NCBI RefSeq assembly: GCF_030020805.1
Contig: NZ_CP125098.1
Coordinates: 386,001 to 450,000 of the forward strand
From: Paenibacillus sp. RC67
Lineage (GTDB): Bacteria; Bacillota; Bacilli; Paenibacillales; NBRC-103111
Length of the DNA stretch: 64,000 bases
Direction of reading: 5' to 3'
Shown here one piece after another: positions 45,345-53,668 of the stretch; the stretch's first letter is position 1, and each line of letters starts with the position of its first letter. Below the pieces are notes generated by a model. That model saw nothing but the letters and a program-made list of their open reading frames with translations. It ran no database searches and was not told the DNA's origin. The position numbers and the translations under genes were made by a program.

Positions 45345-46220
45345 ATGACCCATTCCCAACTCAAACTATTAGTCAAAATTGCTGATACCGGAAGCTTCAC
45401 AAGAGCGGGCCAGGAAATGAATATGACACAGCCAGCGGTAAGCCGTGCTATTTCTACACTGGAGGCCGAGCTAGGCGTTACTCTCCTAATTAGGGATCGG
45501 CGCAAAGGAATTGTCCTGACAGAGGTTGGTAAGCGAATTCTTGTTCTTTTTCGCGATATTTTGAAAGGCTTTGATAAGGTCGACCAAGAGGTAGCGGCCG
45601 AGAAAGGTTTTGAGGTCGGATTGATCCGAATCGGCTCTTTTCCGGCGGCTTCGGCTCATTTTTTGCCCAAAATCTTTCGTGTCATTGGAGAGAAATACCC
45701 GCGTGTTCGATTTGAGCTTCACGAAGGAAGCATCGACGAGATCAAGGAATGGTTAGTGGCAAGGACAATTGATGTAGGGTGGATCATTCCGCCGAATCAT
45801 GAGTTTGAAGCCATTCCCCTGCTCAAAGAAAACATGTTTTTGTTTCTGAGGGAGGACCACCCTTTGCAAAGCCTCTCCAGCATTCATGTCAAGCATCTGG
45901 ATAACGAACCGATGATTATTTGCAAGGGCGGATATGAAACCCCGATTTATGAGCTGTTCGAACGAGGAGGCGCCCGGCTTCAAGCCAAATTTGTCGTTCA
46001 TAATGTCAACACCGCTTTAAATATGATTCAGGAAGGCTTGGGTATGGCTATTATGTCCAATGTATCATTGTCCTTGTCGACCTTGCCGCCTAATGTTCGA
46101 ATCCGATCTTTGGAGCCGCAGCCTTATAGGGAAATTTCTTTGGCCGTTCCTTCGATAGAGGAATCTTCTTTAGCCGTTAAGCTGTTTATTCAAACCGCTA
46201 AGGATTTGTTCTCCAATTAG
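45345..46220 (+). CDS. LysR family regulator
   Basis: A 291-residue LysR protein with winged helix (MTHSQLKLLVKIADTGSFTRAGQEMNMTQPAVSRAISTLE in parts) and effector domain with IRIGSFPAASAHFLPKIFRVIGEKYP. I use ATG 45345; the in-frame ATG at 45309 has no ribosome binding site, though the AAGGGG before 45345 is rather distant (15 bases). It probably regulates the divergent EamA exporter. Confidence 0.88.
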   Translation: MTHSQLKLLVKIADTGSFTRAGQEMNMTQPAVSRAISTLEAELGVTLLIRDRRKGIVLTEVGKRILVLFRDILKGFDKVDQEVAAEKGFEVGLIRIGSFPAASAHFLPKIFRVIGEKYPRVRFELHEGSIDEIKEWLVARTIDVGWIIPPNHEFEAIPLLKENMFLFLREDHPLQSLSSIHVKHLDNEPMIICKGGYETPIYELFERGGARLQAKFVVHNVNTALNMIQEGLGMAIMSNVSLSLSTLPPNVRIRSLEPQPYREISLAVPSIEESSLAVKLFIQTAKDLFSN

Positions 46221-46309
46221 AAATACTTATAGAAAAGTTAAGCCCGCGCGATTAAGTAAAAGGTAAGACTGAGCTACCGCTTGCAGCATGATAAATTGGC
46301 CAAATAGTT

Positions 46310-46353
46310 AAAGCCGCTTTATTCTCTCGCTTGAGAGAACGAAGCGGCTTTTT
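46310..46353 (+). terminator. Intrinsic terminator of the LysR gene
   Basis: AAGCCGCTT pairs with GAAGCGGCTT around an inner TCTCTCG/TGAGAGA stem, then TTTTT. A further inverted repeat GGGCTTCG/CGAAGCCC (46399-46428) lies between it and the Fur boxes. Confidence 0.85.
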
Positions 46354-46433
46354 GCCTTAGGATTGGGAAGATTCATCGATATATTAATGAAGGGCATGGG
46401 GCTTCGATGATAAAAATAGTCGAAGCCCATACA

Positions 46434-46499
46434 TGATAGTGATTATCATTATCATAAATTGGGAAAAGCTATAACATAAACTTATGATAATGGTTCTCA
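46434..46499 (+). promoter_or_regulatory. Fur-box-controlled promoter of the aminomutase cluster
   Basis: Two overlapping 7-1-7 Fur motifs lie at 46434-46454 (TGATAGTGATTATCA then ATTATCA). A third, TGATAATGGTTCTCA, is at 46485-46499. A promoter fits between and under them: TTGGGA (46459-46464), 18 bases, TATGAT (46483-46488). Fur bound at both would cover the promoter, so the cluster should be expressed under iron limitation. Confidence 0.72.
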
Positions 46500-46530
46500 A
46501 TAATAAAATCAATCGACGGGGGTTGAGTCG

Positions 46531-47553
46531 TTGTTTGGGAATAAGACCATGCTTTTTCTCAATGAGTCCGATGTTGCCACTTGCGGAGGCCATGATGTGA
46601 GAGCAGCATTGGAGGATGTGAGGAGAGCTTTATTGTGCCATGGTCAAGGGGAGACCATACTTCCTCCAAAAATGACGCTGTCACATTCGTTCGATAAGCA
46701 AACAGGGCCCTCATCAGGTTCTCTTCCACATTATGTAGCCATGCCAGCCTATCTAGGTGGGAACGTCCCCTATGCAGGCTTTAAATGGGTTAGCGTGGGA
46801 CATCCGCATACGGCGGATCAACCGGATATTACGGCTATTATCGTGATCCAATCGCCTCAATCTAGTTATCCAGCCGCGATAATGGACGGCACGCTCATAA
46901 CATCTATCCGCTCAGCTGCGGTAACGGCTGTAGCCGTGCAGGAGCTGGCGCGACCGGATGCACAAGTGCTCGGGATTATTGGAACCGGAGCACAGGGAGC
47001 TAAGCACCTGCAGCTGCTTTCACAAGCTTTGCCGAAGCTGAAGCAAATCCGCCTCTACAATCGCAGTAGGGATAAGGCTGTGGAGCTGGCTACACGGTGG
47101 AAGGATCAAGTGAAGACGGAGATTATCGTCACTGAGGGAGCCCAAGAAGCGGTCATGGAATCGGACATCGTGGTGACGGCAACCTCTACGAACGAACCTA
47201 TCGTACAGGCCGAATGGCTGAAGCGGGGAGTATTGTATGTCCAGGTAGGTCGGCATGAGATTACTTTCGAGGCGGTACAGCGGTTTGACAAAATCTTTGT
47301 CGACGATTGGCAGCAGATCCGCCAAAGAGGAGTGCAGACGTTAGCGCTCATGGAGCAGGAAGGGCGATGGCGCTCATCTTGCCTTCATGGCACGCTCGGA
47401 CAGAGGCTGCTAGGAGCCATAGTCGGGCGGGAGTCGGATTCAGAACGAATTATGGTTAGCACCATTGGCCTTGGTGTTGTGGATCTCGCTATAGCAGCCA
47501 GGATTTATGAGCAAGCGGTGGCTCAAGGCATTGGTCAAGTACTAACTCGATGA
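46531..47553 (+). CDS. Ornithine cyclodeaminase/mu-crystallin family enzyme
   Basis: A 340-residue enzyme of the OCD/mu-crystallin family. It has a substrate-binding N-terminal half (PPKMTLSHSF, GGNVPYAGFKWVS, TSIRSAAVTAVAVQELARP) and a Rossmann NAD site GIIGTGAQGAKHLQLLSQ (about 150-167). Family members include ornithine cyclodeaminase, alanine dehydrogenases and SbnB, which helps make 2,3-diaminopropionate for a siderophore. The start is probably the TTG at 46531, 8 bases after GGGGG; the ATG at 46549 is an alternative. It is the first gene behind two Fur boxes, which makes an SbnB-like biosynthetic role attractive but unproven. Confidence 0.82.
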   Translation: MFGNKTMLFLNESDVATCGGHDVRAALEDVRRALLCHGQGETILPPKMTLSHSFDKQTGPSSGSLPHYVAMPAYLGGNVPYAGFKWVSVGHPHTADQPDITAIIVIQSPQSSYPAAIMDGTLITSIRSAAVTAVAVQELARPDAQVLGIIGTGAQGAKHLQLLSQALPKLKQIRLYNRSRDKAVELATRWKDQVKTEIIVTEGAQEAVMESDIVVTATSTNEPIVQAEWLKRGVLYVQVGRHEITFEAVQRFDKIFVDDWQQIRQRGVQTLALMEQEGRWRSSCLHGTLGQRLLGAIVGRESDSERIMVSTIGLGVVDLAIAARIYEQAVAQGIGQVLTR

Positions 47554-47580
47554 TTACACGATAGTTAGGGGATAGAAGGC

Positions 47581-48813
47581 ATGCTAGAGAAAGAACAACC
47601 ATCGACTGCGCCAAGAAGGCTTCTTACGGACATCGTCCATGCAGGTGAAGAGACACGTAATCTTTACGGCAGTGTGACGACCCCGATTGTGCAGACTGTC
47701 AATTTTTATTTTGAAAGCACAGCGGAGCTGGAGGCTTTTTATAGAGAAAAGCATGGATTAAGCGATTTGGAAAAAGAACGATACCCCCGATTCAAATATG
47801 GTCGAACAGGGAATCCGACTCAACAAACCTTGGAGAAAAAGCTAGCCGCTCTCGAAGGAGGCGAGGCTGCTTTAATGACCTCTAGCGGTATGAGCGCCGT
47901 CAGTACGGCACTACTCGATCTACTGTCTGCGGGCGACCATCTGGTGGTGGTGGGCGATCCGTATTTTCATATCAAGGAGTTCGTTGACCGCTATTTAACG
48001 AAATGGAATATTACTTCAACCTATGTGCCTATCAACGATTTCACGGCACTGGAGCAGGCGATTCAGCCGAATACGAAAGTCATGTTCGCAGAAACCCCGA
48101 CGAATCCTCATATGAGGGTTATGGATATGGAACAGGCGGTTCGGCTGTGCCGGGCTAGAGGGCTATACTTCATCATTGATAGTACGTTCGCCACACCGTA
48201 CAACCTTCGTCCTCTGGAGTATGGAGCTGATCTTGTCATTCACAGCGCCACTAAATTTATAAGCGGGCATAACGATGTCATTGCGGGCGTGCTGATTGGG
48301 AGGGCGAGCGATATTCACCGGATGCGCGACAGCCTGGAAATTATGGGCGGCACCATTCAGCCGATGATGGCGTATTGGGTTGCGCGCGGGCTCAAAACGA
48401 TGGGGCTTCGAATGGAGAGACACAATGCAACAGCGTTGCAGGTGGCGCAATATTTGGATGCTCATCCCAAGGTAAGCAAGGTGTACTATCCAGGACTTCC
48501 TTCTCACCCGGATTATGCAGTAGCCCAATCCCAAATGAGAGGATACGGTGGCGTTGTAACGTTTGAGGTCGATAATCTGGAGCAAGCGCGACAAGTGGTC
48601 GACGCGATGCGGATTCCTCGTCTCGCCAGCAGCCTGGGCGGCGTAGAAAGCCTGATCAGCGTGACGGCAATGAGTGCGATGGCCTATTTCTTTATGACGC
48701 GGGAAGAACGGCTGGAGAGGGCAATTCCTGATGGAATGATACGATTTTCTATTGGTATCGAGGACCCTGAAGATATTATCGCCGATTTGGCACAGGCTCT
48801 GGATAAGCTGTGA
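47581..48813 (+). CDS. PLP-dependent Cys/Met metabolism (gamma-family) enzyme
   Basis: A 410-residue fold-type I enzyme related to cystathionine gamma-synthase/lyase and methionine gamma-lyase. Family sites are YGRTGNPTQQTLEKKLAALEGGEAALMTSSGMSA (in parts), the PLP lysine in HSATKFISGHND (about residue 225), FAETPTNPHMRV and SLGGVESLISV. It has a 20-residue insert with charged residues (FYREKHGLSDLEKERYPRF, near 58-76) that I do not associate with standard CGS/CGL. It follows the OCD-like gene by 27 bases. In this cluster it may act on a diamino or hydroxy amino acid rather than sulfur compounds (inference). Confidence 0.85.
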   Translation: MLEKEQPSTAPRRLLTDIVHAGEETRNLYGSVTTPIVQTVNFYFESTAELEAFYREKHGLSDLEKERYPRFKYGRTGNPTQQTLEKKLAALEGGEAALMTSSGMSAVSTALLDLLSAGDHLVVVGDPYFHIKEFVDRYLTKWNITSTYVPINDFTALEQAIQPNTKVMFAETPTNPHMRVMDMEQAVRLCRARGLYFIIDSTFATPYNLRPLEYGADLVIHSATKFISGHNDVIAGVLIGRASDIHRMRDSLEIMGGTIQPMMAYWVARGLKTMGLRMERHNATALQVAQYLDAHPKVSKVYYPGLPSHPDYAVAQSQMRGYGGVVTFEVDNLEQARQVVDAMRIPRLASSLGGVESLISVTAMSAMAYFFMTREERLERAIPDGMIRFSIGIEDPEDIIADLAQALDKL

Positions 48814-48855
48814 CGTCGGGCATTCGAAGCCGATGTGTGAATGGAGGCTAATAGG

Positions 48856-49320
48856 ATGGTAAAAGGGCAAGATCCATATGCTAGGGGATTGATCGATTTC
48901 AATCCATTCGTGGAGCGAAGGCGAATGACCGGAGAGGTGGTCGCCGTACTGGAAGGACGTCTGTCCAACAGAGGGCTTGTCTTGATTCACGCCCGTTCGA
49001 GAGCCTGCCGTAAGCATGACATCCATGAATTGATCTTGACGGCAGAGTCCCAGGCTAAGCCAGGCGTACAGGTGGATAAGATCGCTTATTTAGCTTTTTT
49101 TGAAGTGACGAGCGGAGCCGTTGTCGTTGCGGGAGATCACATCATTATAGGAGACCGATGGAACGGTACGGTTGCCGGATTTGACGAGACGCATGCGCCC
49201 AACCATATCAATATCGTGGTAACGGGAGAAAAGGAATGGACGGGACAGGAAGCGGGCTTAAGAGTAGGGGATGCAGTACATATTATACCTGCAGGTGATG
49301 AAGATGAATTCAGCTCATGA
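48856..49320 (+). CDS. Uncharacterised small protein of the Fur-linked aminomutase cluster
   Basis: A 154-residue protein beginning MVKGQDPYARGLIDFNPF. Its body is mostly beta (VVAVLEGRLSNRGLVLIHARS, VTSGAVVVAGDHIIIG, INIVVTGEKEW). It has no membrane or signal sequence. I start at 48856 because GGAGG (48843-48847) is 8 bases before it; the ATG at 48841 has no site. It may belong to an uncharacterised DUF that travels with B12-dependent aminomutase-like genes, but I am not certain. Its end overlaps the next gene by 17 bases. Confidence 0.65.
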   Translation: MVKGQDPYARGLIDFNPFVERRRMTGEVVAVLEGRLSNRGLVLIHARSRACRKHDIHELILTAESQAKPGVQVDKIAYLAFFEVTSGAVVVAGDHIIIGDRWNGTVAGFDETHAPNHINIVVTGEKEWTGQEAGLRVGDAVHIIPAGDEDEFSS

Positions 49321-49549
49321 AGCATTGGAAAGAGTCGTCGATGCGATCGATATCGAGACGTTTTTGATTTGCCGCAGTGAGCAGGAGGCAGGGCAGCTCA
49401 TGCTGGAGCTGCTGAATCAAATGGGCTTTCCAAACGGTGATGTGGTGTTTGTTCAGCATGAAGGTCCTGGCGCCCGGGTGCGGGGCCGCGCTTATGTGCA
49501 TACCCCGGATGAAGCTCCGCTGCAAATGATAGGGAAGGCAGGACAATGA
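49304..49549 (+). CDS. Small probable partner subunit of the cobalamin-dependent mutase
   Basis: An 81-residue acidic protein (start MNSAHEALERVVDAIDI, end MIGKAGQ). It overlaps the preceding gene by 17 bases and the mutase gene by 4 bases (ATGA), which implies a fixed stoichiometry with the mutase. Its position and size recall the small OraS subunit of D-ornithine aminomutase (about 120 residues), but it is shorter and I cannot show homology. AGGTGA is the likely ribosome binding site. Confidence 0.6.
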   Translation: MNSAHEALERVVDAIDIETFLICRSEQEAGQLMLELLNQMGFPNGDVVFVQHEGPGARVRGRAYVHTPDEAPLQMIGKAGQ

Positions 49550-51384
49550 TGAGTGTGAGAGTACAGCGGATATTGCTTGTTCCGCTCGACCCGGTGCATG
49601 ATGTCGGCATTAAGATGATCCGCAACGGGCTTGCCGAAGCGGGACATGATACAACCTTGCTGCCCCCTGACTTGGCCGTAGAGGAGGTTGTCGAGCGGGC
49701 TTTGCAGGCGGACTACGATTGCATATTGATCAGTCGGACGATGGGTTACGGGGTGACGGAGCTGCTCACGCGGTTCATCGAGCTTGTGAAGAACGCAGGA
49801 ATTAGGGAACGCGTCAAACTCGGAGTGGGTGGCATGGCGATAAGGCCCGAGCTCGTCGATCCGCTGGGCTTTGACAGAAGTTTTGGCCGAGGGACAACGG
49901 TAGAGGAAGCCGTCGCCTTTGTGGAGGGAAGGTCTGTCAAGGAGGAGTCGGGTGCTGCGCGGAGGAACAAGCCCGATTTGACGGCTGGCTTCTCGTACCG
50001 CTATGGGGAGGAGCGAATCGGTAGCTTGCTAGATGTCATCGCACGCGAGACGGTGGATTGGGCAGCGGAACGCACGACAGCCGCTCTGCACAGAGCGCAG
50101 CTGCGCCAGTCGGCCTTCATGCAGGGAGATCCTGCTGACGGTTTTCGGCTGAGCGGCGCAGCAAGACGTGAATACGCCATGTGCTGCTCGCAGGATATTC
50201 GCGAATACTATGCTGCTGCCCATTTGCCCGAGCGGGTGCAGCGGATTCGTACCTCTCGATTGGAGGAGGCCGTAGCATTTTGCTTAGCCTCCGCTGGCTG
50301 CAAGCAAGATGTCACGCTCCATCACGCCGGGGCGAAGCCGGTTGTCCTCGTTCAATACGGGACCGGATCGCCGTTGATGGATATATCCCATATGAAAGTA
50401 TCTGAGGCTTGGGGAGCAGAGGGTGTCATTCACTTCGATCCGGCGTGGGGAGCCCGATCGGAAGGATTGCTGGAAGGCTGTTTATCATTCCAAGGGGACG
50501 GAACCGTTATTACACCGGACAATATTCGGCTGCTTCGTTCCGCCTTGCTGCCCGCGACCTTGTTCCAGGTGAGAGCGCACCGCGGTCTTAATACCCCCGA
50601 GACGGTGGTTATAGCGGGAGAAGCCGGTGCGGATATGACCAAGATCAATATCGCTTACGGCTCACTTGGCGGCGGCACCGATCCCGAGCGTCTGACCGTC
50701 GACGGCATCGCATCTATGACGTACGCCGCTCAGTACGGGCTTCCTTACGATATCGTGACCAACGAGGAGCTGTGCGGCGTACCGGCTTACAAAGCATTCG
50801 CGGGAATGCTTATTGGCTGCGCCTTAGGACGGCTAACTGGGGGCCGTCCGATCCTTCAGCCTCTGTTCTGTTACTCGCCCGAAGCCATGCTTCAAGGGCG
50901 GATGCACGATAATTACATCGATTTCAATACCGCCAAGATTCAGGTGCTGCGGCAAATTATCGATGCGCCGATCTGGCCTGGAGCCCCGATAGGCTTCATG
51001 ACGCATACCGAGGATCGGGTGCAATCCTCGGTAACGACGTCGCTGCATGCCGCCTTGGCCGCATCGTTGCAGGTCGACGCGATGACCATCGCGTCATCTG
51101 ACGAAGCCTATTCGGGCGGTTCGATATCTGCTCAGGCAAGGGTAGATACGCTTCGAGGAGTGAAGGAAGCGCTCCGCTTCCTTGGACATGGGCATATAGC
51201 GCCGACCCCAGCGGCTAAAGGGATGTCCGATCAGCTGCTCGAGCAGATCGAGCGGGTGCTTGAGCAGGTAAGGTCGGTTGGCTTTGTCGATTCGCTATAT
51301 CGTGGCCTTCTAGGAAGTACGGATGATGGAGCCTATCCGGGGAGAGCGGGCCGAGGGACTGTACAAGCCTCTGTTTATTACTAG
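49546..51384 (+). CDS. Cobalamin-dependent aminomutase/carbon-skeleton mutase-like protein
   Basis: A 612-residue protein with an N-terminal B12-binding Rossmann domain. The axial His is in DPVHDVG (His18), exactly 41 residues separate Gly21 from Ser63 (SRT in place of SxL), and GG is at about 95-96. The Asp normally two residues before the His lies three before it here. The C-terminal two-thirds (GEAGADMTKINIAYGSLGGG, GLPYDIVTNEELCGVPAYKA, IASSDEAYSGGS) looks like the barrel of an OraE- or glutamate-mutase-E-like enzyme. The fusion order, B12 domain first, is unlike OraE. It should rearrange an amino acid by adenosylcobalamin radical chemistry; the substrate is unknown. Confidence 0.72.
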   Translation: MMSVRVQRILLVPLDPVHDVGIKMIRNGLAEAGHDTTLLPPDLAVEEVVERALQADYDCILISRTMGYGVTELLTRFIELVKNAGIRERVKLGVGGMAIRPELVDPLGFDRSFGRGTTVEEAVAFVEGRSVKEESGAARRNKPDLTAGFSYRYGEERIGSLLDVIARETVDWAAERTTAALHRAQLRQSAFMQGDPADGFRLSGAARREYAMCCSQDIREYYAAAHLPERVQRIRTSRLEEAVAFCLASAGCKQDVTLHHAGAKPVVLVQYGTGSPLMDISHMKVSEAWGAEGVIHFDPAWGARSEGLLEGCLSFQGDGTVITPDNIRLLRSALLPATLFQVRAHRGLNTPETVVIAGEAGADMTKINIAYGSLGGGTDPERLTVDGIASMTYAAQYGLPYDIVTNEELCGVPAYKAFAGMLIGCALGRLTGGRPILQPLFCYSPEAMLQGRMHDNYIDFNTAKIQVLRQIIDAPIWPGAPIGFMTHTEDRVQSSVTTSLHAALAASLQVDAMTIASSDEAYSGGSISAQARVDTLRGVKEALRFLGHGHIAPTPAAKGMSDQLLEQIERVLEQVRSVGFVDSLYRGLLGSTDDGAYPGRAGRGTVQASVYY

Positions 51385-51565
51385 CTTTCTGAAGCTAGGT
51401 ACACGTCGTTCGGTTCGCAGTTCTCTTCTGTGAAGAAAAGTTTGGTGAGCCGATCGTTGTCGTGCCCGTTCCATCCAGCAGCCAAAAGAGAATGGACAAA
51501 CAGGAGGGTGGAGGATTACTATTAAACAGAGCTTGTAAAATCAACCCAAAGGCAGGGGAACTATA
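51385..51565. other. Gap between the mutase and HIT genes
   Basis: No ORF and no clear terminator. A purine-rich GGCAGGGGAAC lies just before the HIT gene start. A promoter may be present but no convincing hexamers were found. Confidence 0.3.
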
Positions 51566-51985
51566 ATGACGCAAAGCTGTATTTATTGCACGAAGGACGA
51601 ACGGATCAACAACTTGATGATCGAAATCGGCCAGCTTCGTGTATCGACATTGTATCTTTTCAGGGAGCAAACGTACCGTGGACGCTGCATTGTTGCTCTG
51701 AATGAGCATGAGACGGAGTTCTTCCATCTCTCCCAAGAGAAGCAGGATGCTTACATGCGGGATGTCGCCCAAACGGCCCAGGCTATCGAGAAAGCCTTTG
51801 CTCCTAACAAAATCAATTACGGCGCATTCGGAGATACGATGCCGCATGTCCACTTCCACATCGTTCCGAAATACGAGAACGAGTACACTTGGGGCAAAAT
51901 GTTTGAGATGAATCCAGCTCCGAACAAGCAGCTTAGCGATGCGGAATATGAAGAAATCATAGGTCTTATCAAACAGCAATTATAA
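51566..51985 (+). CDS. HIT family hydrolase
   Basis: A 139-residue histidine-triad protein. The active site HVHFHIVP (about 94-101) is intact, and the N-terminal CIYCTKDER resembles the Cys pair seen in many HIT proteins. It hydrolyses nucleotide conjugates such as dinucleoside polyphosphates or AMP-lysine-type compounds. It is followed by a terminator, so it may be a single-gene unit or the tail of the aminomutase cluster. Confidence 0.9.
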   Translation: MTQSCIYCTKDERINNLMIEIGQLRVSTLYLFREQTYRGRCIVALNEHETEFFHLSQEKQDAYMRDVAQTAQAIEKAFAPNKINYGAFGDTMPHVHFHIVPKYENEYTWGKMFEMNPAPNKQLSDAEYEEIIGLIKQQL

Positions 51986-51999
51986 TTTCAGCAATCCAA

Positions 52000-52022
52000 G
52001 ACACCCGCAAGGGTGTCTTTTT
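52000..52022 (+). terminator. Intrinsic terminator of the HIT gene
   Basis: GACACCC pairs with GGGTGTC around CGCAA, then TTTTT. Confidence 0.9.
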
Positions 52023-52113
52023 CCATCCTAATTACTGTTTGATTTCCTAAAATGTATGAAGATCGGACATGAAGAAGTGTGTTTCGGTTATCGATTAAGG
52101 TGAAAAGAGAGGG

Positions 52114-52139
52114 TATAATCATTTATGAAAACGATTTCA
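52114..52139 (+). promoter_or_regulatory. Promoter -10 and perfect cre site of the solute-binding protein gene
   Basis: A consensus TATAAT (52114-52119) lies just before TGAAAACGATTTCA (52126-52139), which matches all 14 positions of the cre consensus and would cover the start of transcription. No good -35 lies at the right distance. This predicts strong repression by CcpA. Confidence 0.7.
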
Positions 52140-52196
52140 AAATAAACTCTTATGGGACTTAACCCATAGAACGAGAGTACAAGGGGGATTAGTATA

Positions 52197-53546
52197 GTGC
52201 TGTATAGAAAATGGGGGATCGCTCTGGTTGCGACTTCGCTAATGATTCCGACTTTGGCTGCATGCTCGAACGCTAAAGAAGAAAAGGCAGCGGAAGCGCC
52301 TAAATCAGCCGAGGTCAATTACAACGAAACCGCAACGCTGACTATCGTATCGCAATTTGGGGACACGCAGGAATATTTCGATAAATTATACGGCAGCCGC
52401 ATTAAGAAAAAATTCCCTAATGTGACGATCAACTTCATTCCGAGGGGGACAGGGACGGGGATTAATGATCTCGTAGCGGCAGGAACTTACCCGGACATTA
52501 TGTATGGCAGTTTATCCGACATCGACGGTTTTTTGATTGATAACGGTTTGGCTTACGATATGTCGGAGCTTGTTAAGAAAAACGCCTACAATTTAAGCCG
52601 GTTTGATCAAGTTCATATCGACAGTATTAAGAATACGAACCCTGACGGAGCTTTATACGGGCTTCCTATGCCGTCTTCTCAAGTTCAAGTGCTCTTTTAC
52701 AATAAAGCTTTGTTTGACAAATTCGGTGTTCCATATCCGAAGGATGGAATGACTTGGGACGACACCTATGAATTGGCCAAAAAGATGACCCGAGCGGATG
52801 GTGGAGAGGTTTATCGCGGCTTCAGTTCCTTTATTGGCAGCGTACTGAGAGACAATCAGCTATCTTACCCGTATCTGGACCCGAAAGCGGATCAAATGTA
52901 CGATACTGAGAAATGGAAGCAGCTGTTTTCGAATCTCAGTCGGTTTTACCAAATCCCGAATAATAACCGTGATCCGAAGAAAAAGTCGCAAACCGAAGAG
53001 TATACGGCTTTCCATACCAAAATGAACATCGCGATGCAGGTAAACCAACTGACTCGATATCTGGAATACCCTAAAGAGCTGAACTGGGATATGGTCACGA
53101 TTCCTACGTTTAAAGAACTGCCTAACGTGGGCAGCCAATCCGGCGCGTATTATTGGTACATTAGCAACACGAATAAAAACAAGGACCTTTCGTTCCATGT
53201 GATTTCGTATATGCTATCGGATGAGGTTCAACTGGATATGGCTAAAACAGTAGGCTTAATTCCATCATTGAAATCGTCGAGCGATATTTTTAAATCGATT
53301 GGTCAAGATGTGCCTGAGCTCAAAGGGAAAAATATTCAGGCAGTATACAAATATAAACCGGCGGCAGCGCCTCCGAAGAGAGATAAAGGCTTAATTGGCG
53401 CCAACCCGAACGAGCTGAAAAAAATCGCGGAAAAAGTATTCGACAGAACGACTTTGGATAATGTCGACATCAATACCGCAATAAGGGATGCGCAGGAAGA
53501 AATGGCTAAACAAGTAGACGCGAAAAAAGCCAATGTGAAGAAGTAA
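52197..53546 (+). CDS. Orphan extracellular solute-binding lipoprotein (sugar type)
   Basis: A 449-residue family 1 binding protein. Signal peptide and lipobox TLAAC are followed by TLTIVSQFGDTQEYFDKLYG, INDLVAAGTYPDIMYGSLSDIDGFL in parts and GMTWDDTYELAKKM. It starts with GTG at 52197, 8 bases after AAGGGGGA. No permease or ATPase gene is adjacent and a terminator follows at once, so it must serve a distant importer or a sensor. The cre site supports a role in carbohydrate uptake. Confidence 0.88.
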   Translation: MLYRKWGIALVATSLMIPTLAACSNAKEEKAAEAPKSAEVNYNETATLTIVSQFGDTQEYFDKLYGSRIKKKFPNVTINFIPRGTGTGINDLVAAGTYPDIMYGSLSDIDGFLIDNGLAYDMSELVKKNAYNLSRFDQVHIDSIKNTNPDGALYGLPMPSSQVQVLFYNKALFDKFGVPYPKDGMTWDDTYELAKKMTRADGGEVYRGFSSFIGSVLRDNQLSYPYLDPKADQMYDTEKWKQLFSNLSRFYQIPNNNRDPKKKSQTEEYTAFHTKMNIAMQVNQLTRYLEYPKELNWDMVTIPTFKELPNVGSQSGAYYWYISNTNKNKDLSFHVISYMLSDEVQLDMAKTVGLIPSLKSSSDIFKSIGQDVPELKGKNIQAVYKYKPAAAPPKRDKGLIGANPNELKKIAEKVFDRTTLDNVDINTAIRDAQEEMAKQVDAKKANVKK

Positions 53547-53556
53547 CCTAATAAAT

Positions 53557-53605
53557 GAGCGGCAGTCAGAGCATGCTTACATGTTCTTGGCTGCTGCTCT
53601 TTTTT
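53557..53605 (+). terminator. Intrinsic terminator
   Basis: GAGCGGCAG pairs with CTGCTGCTC (long loop with inner pairing), then TTTTTT. Confidence 0.8.
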
Positions 53606-53668
53606 ATTGGTTTAGTTATCGTCATTCCTCGATTGTGCAGGGGTTTTCAGATACTGGAACGAGCTGGA

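Noticed and set aside
46399..46428. GGGCTTCG/CGAAGCCC inverted repeat before the Fur boxes as a further hairpin element
   Set aside because: It lacks the CCGCCTTTG and CAACAGCGG core and the terminal repeats. It is more likely a simple hairpin or part of the termination region.
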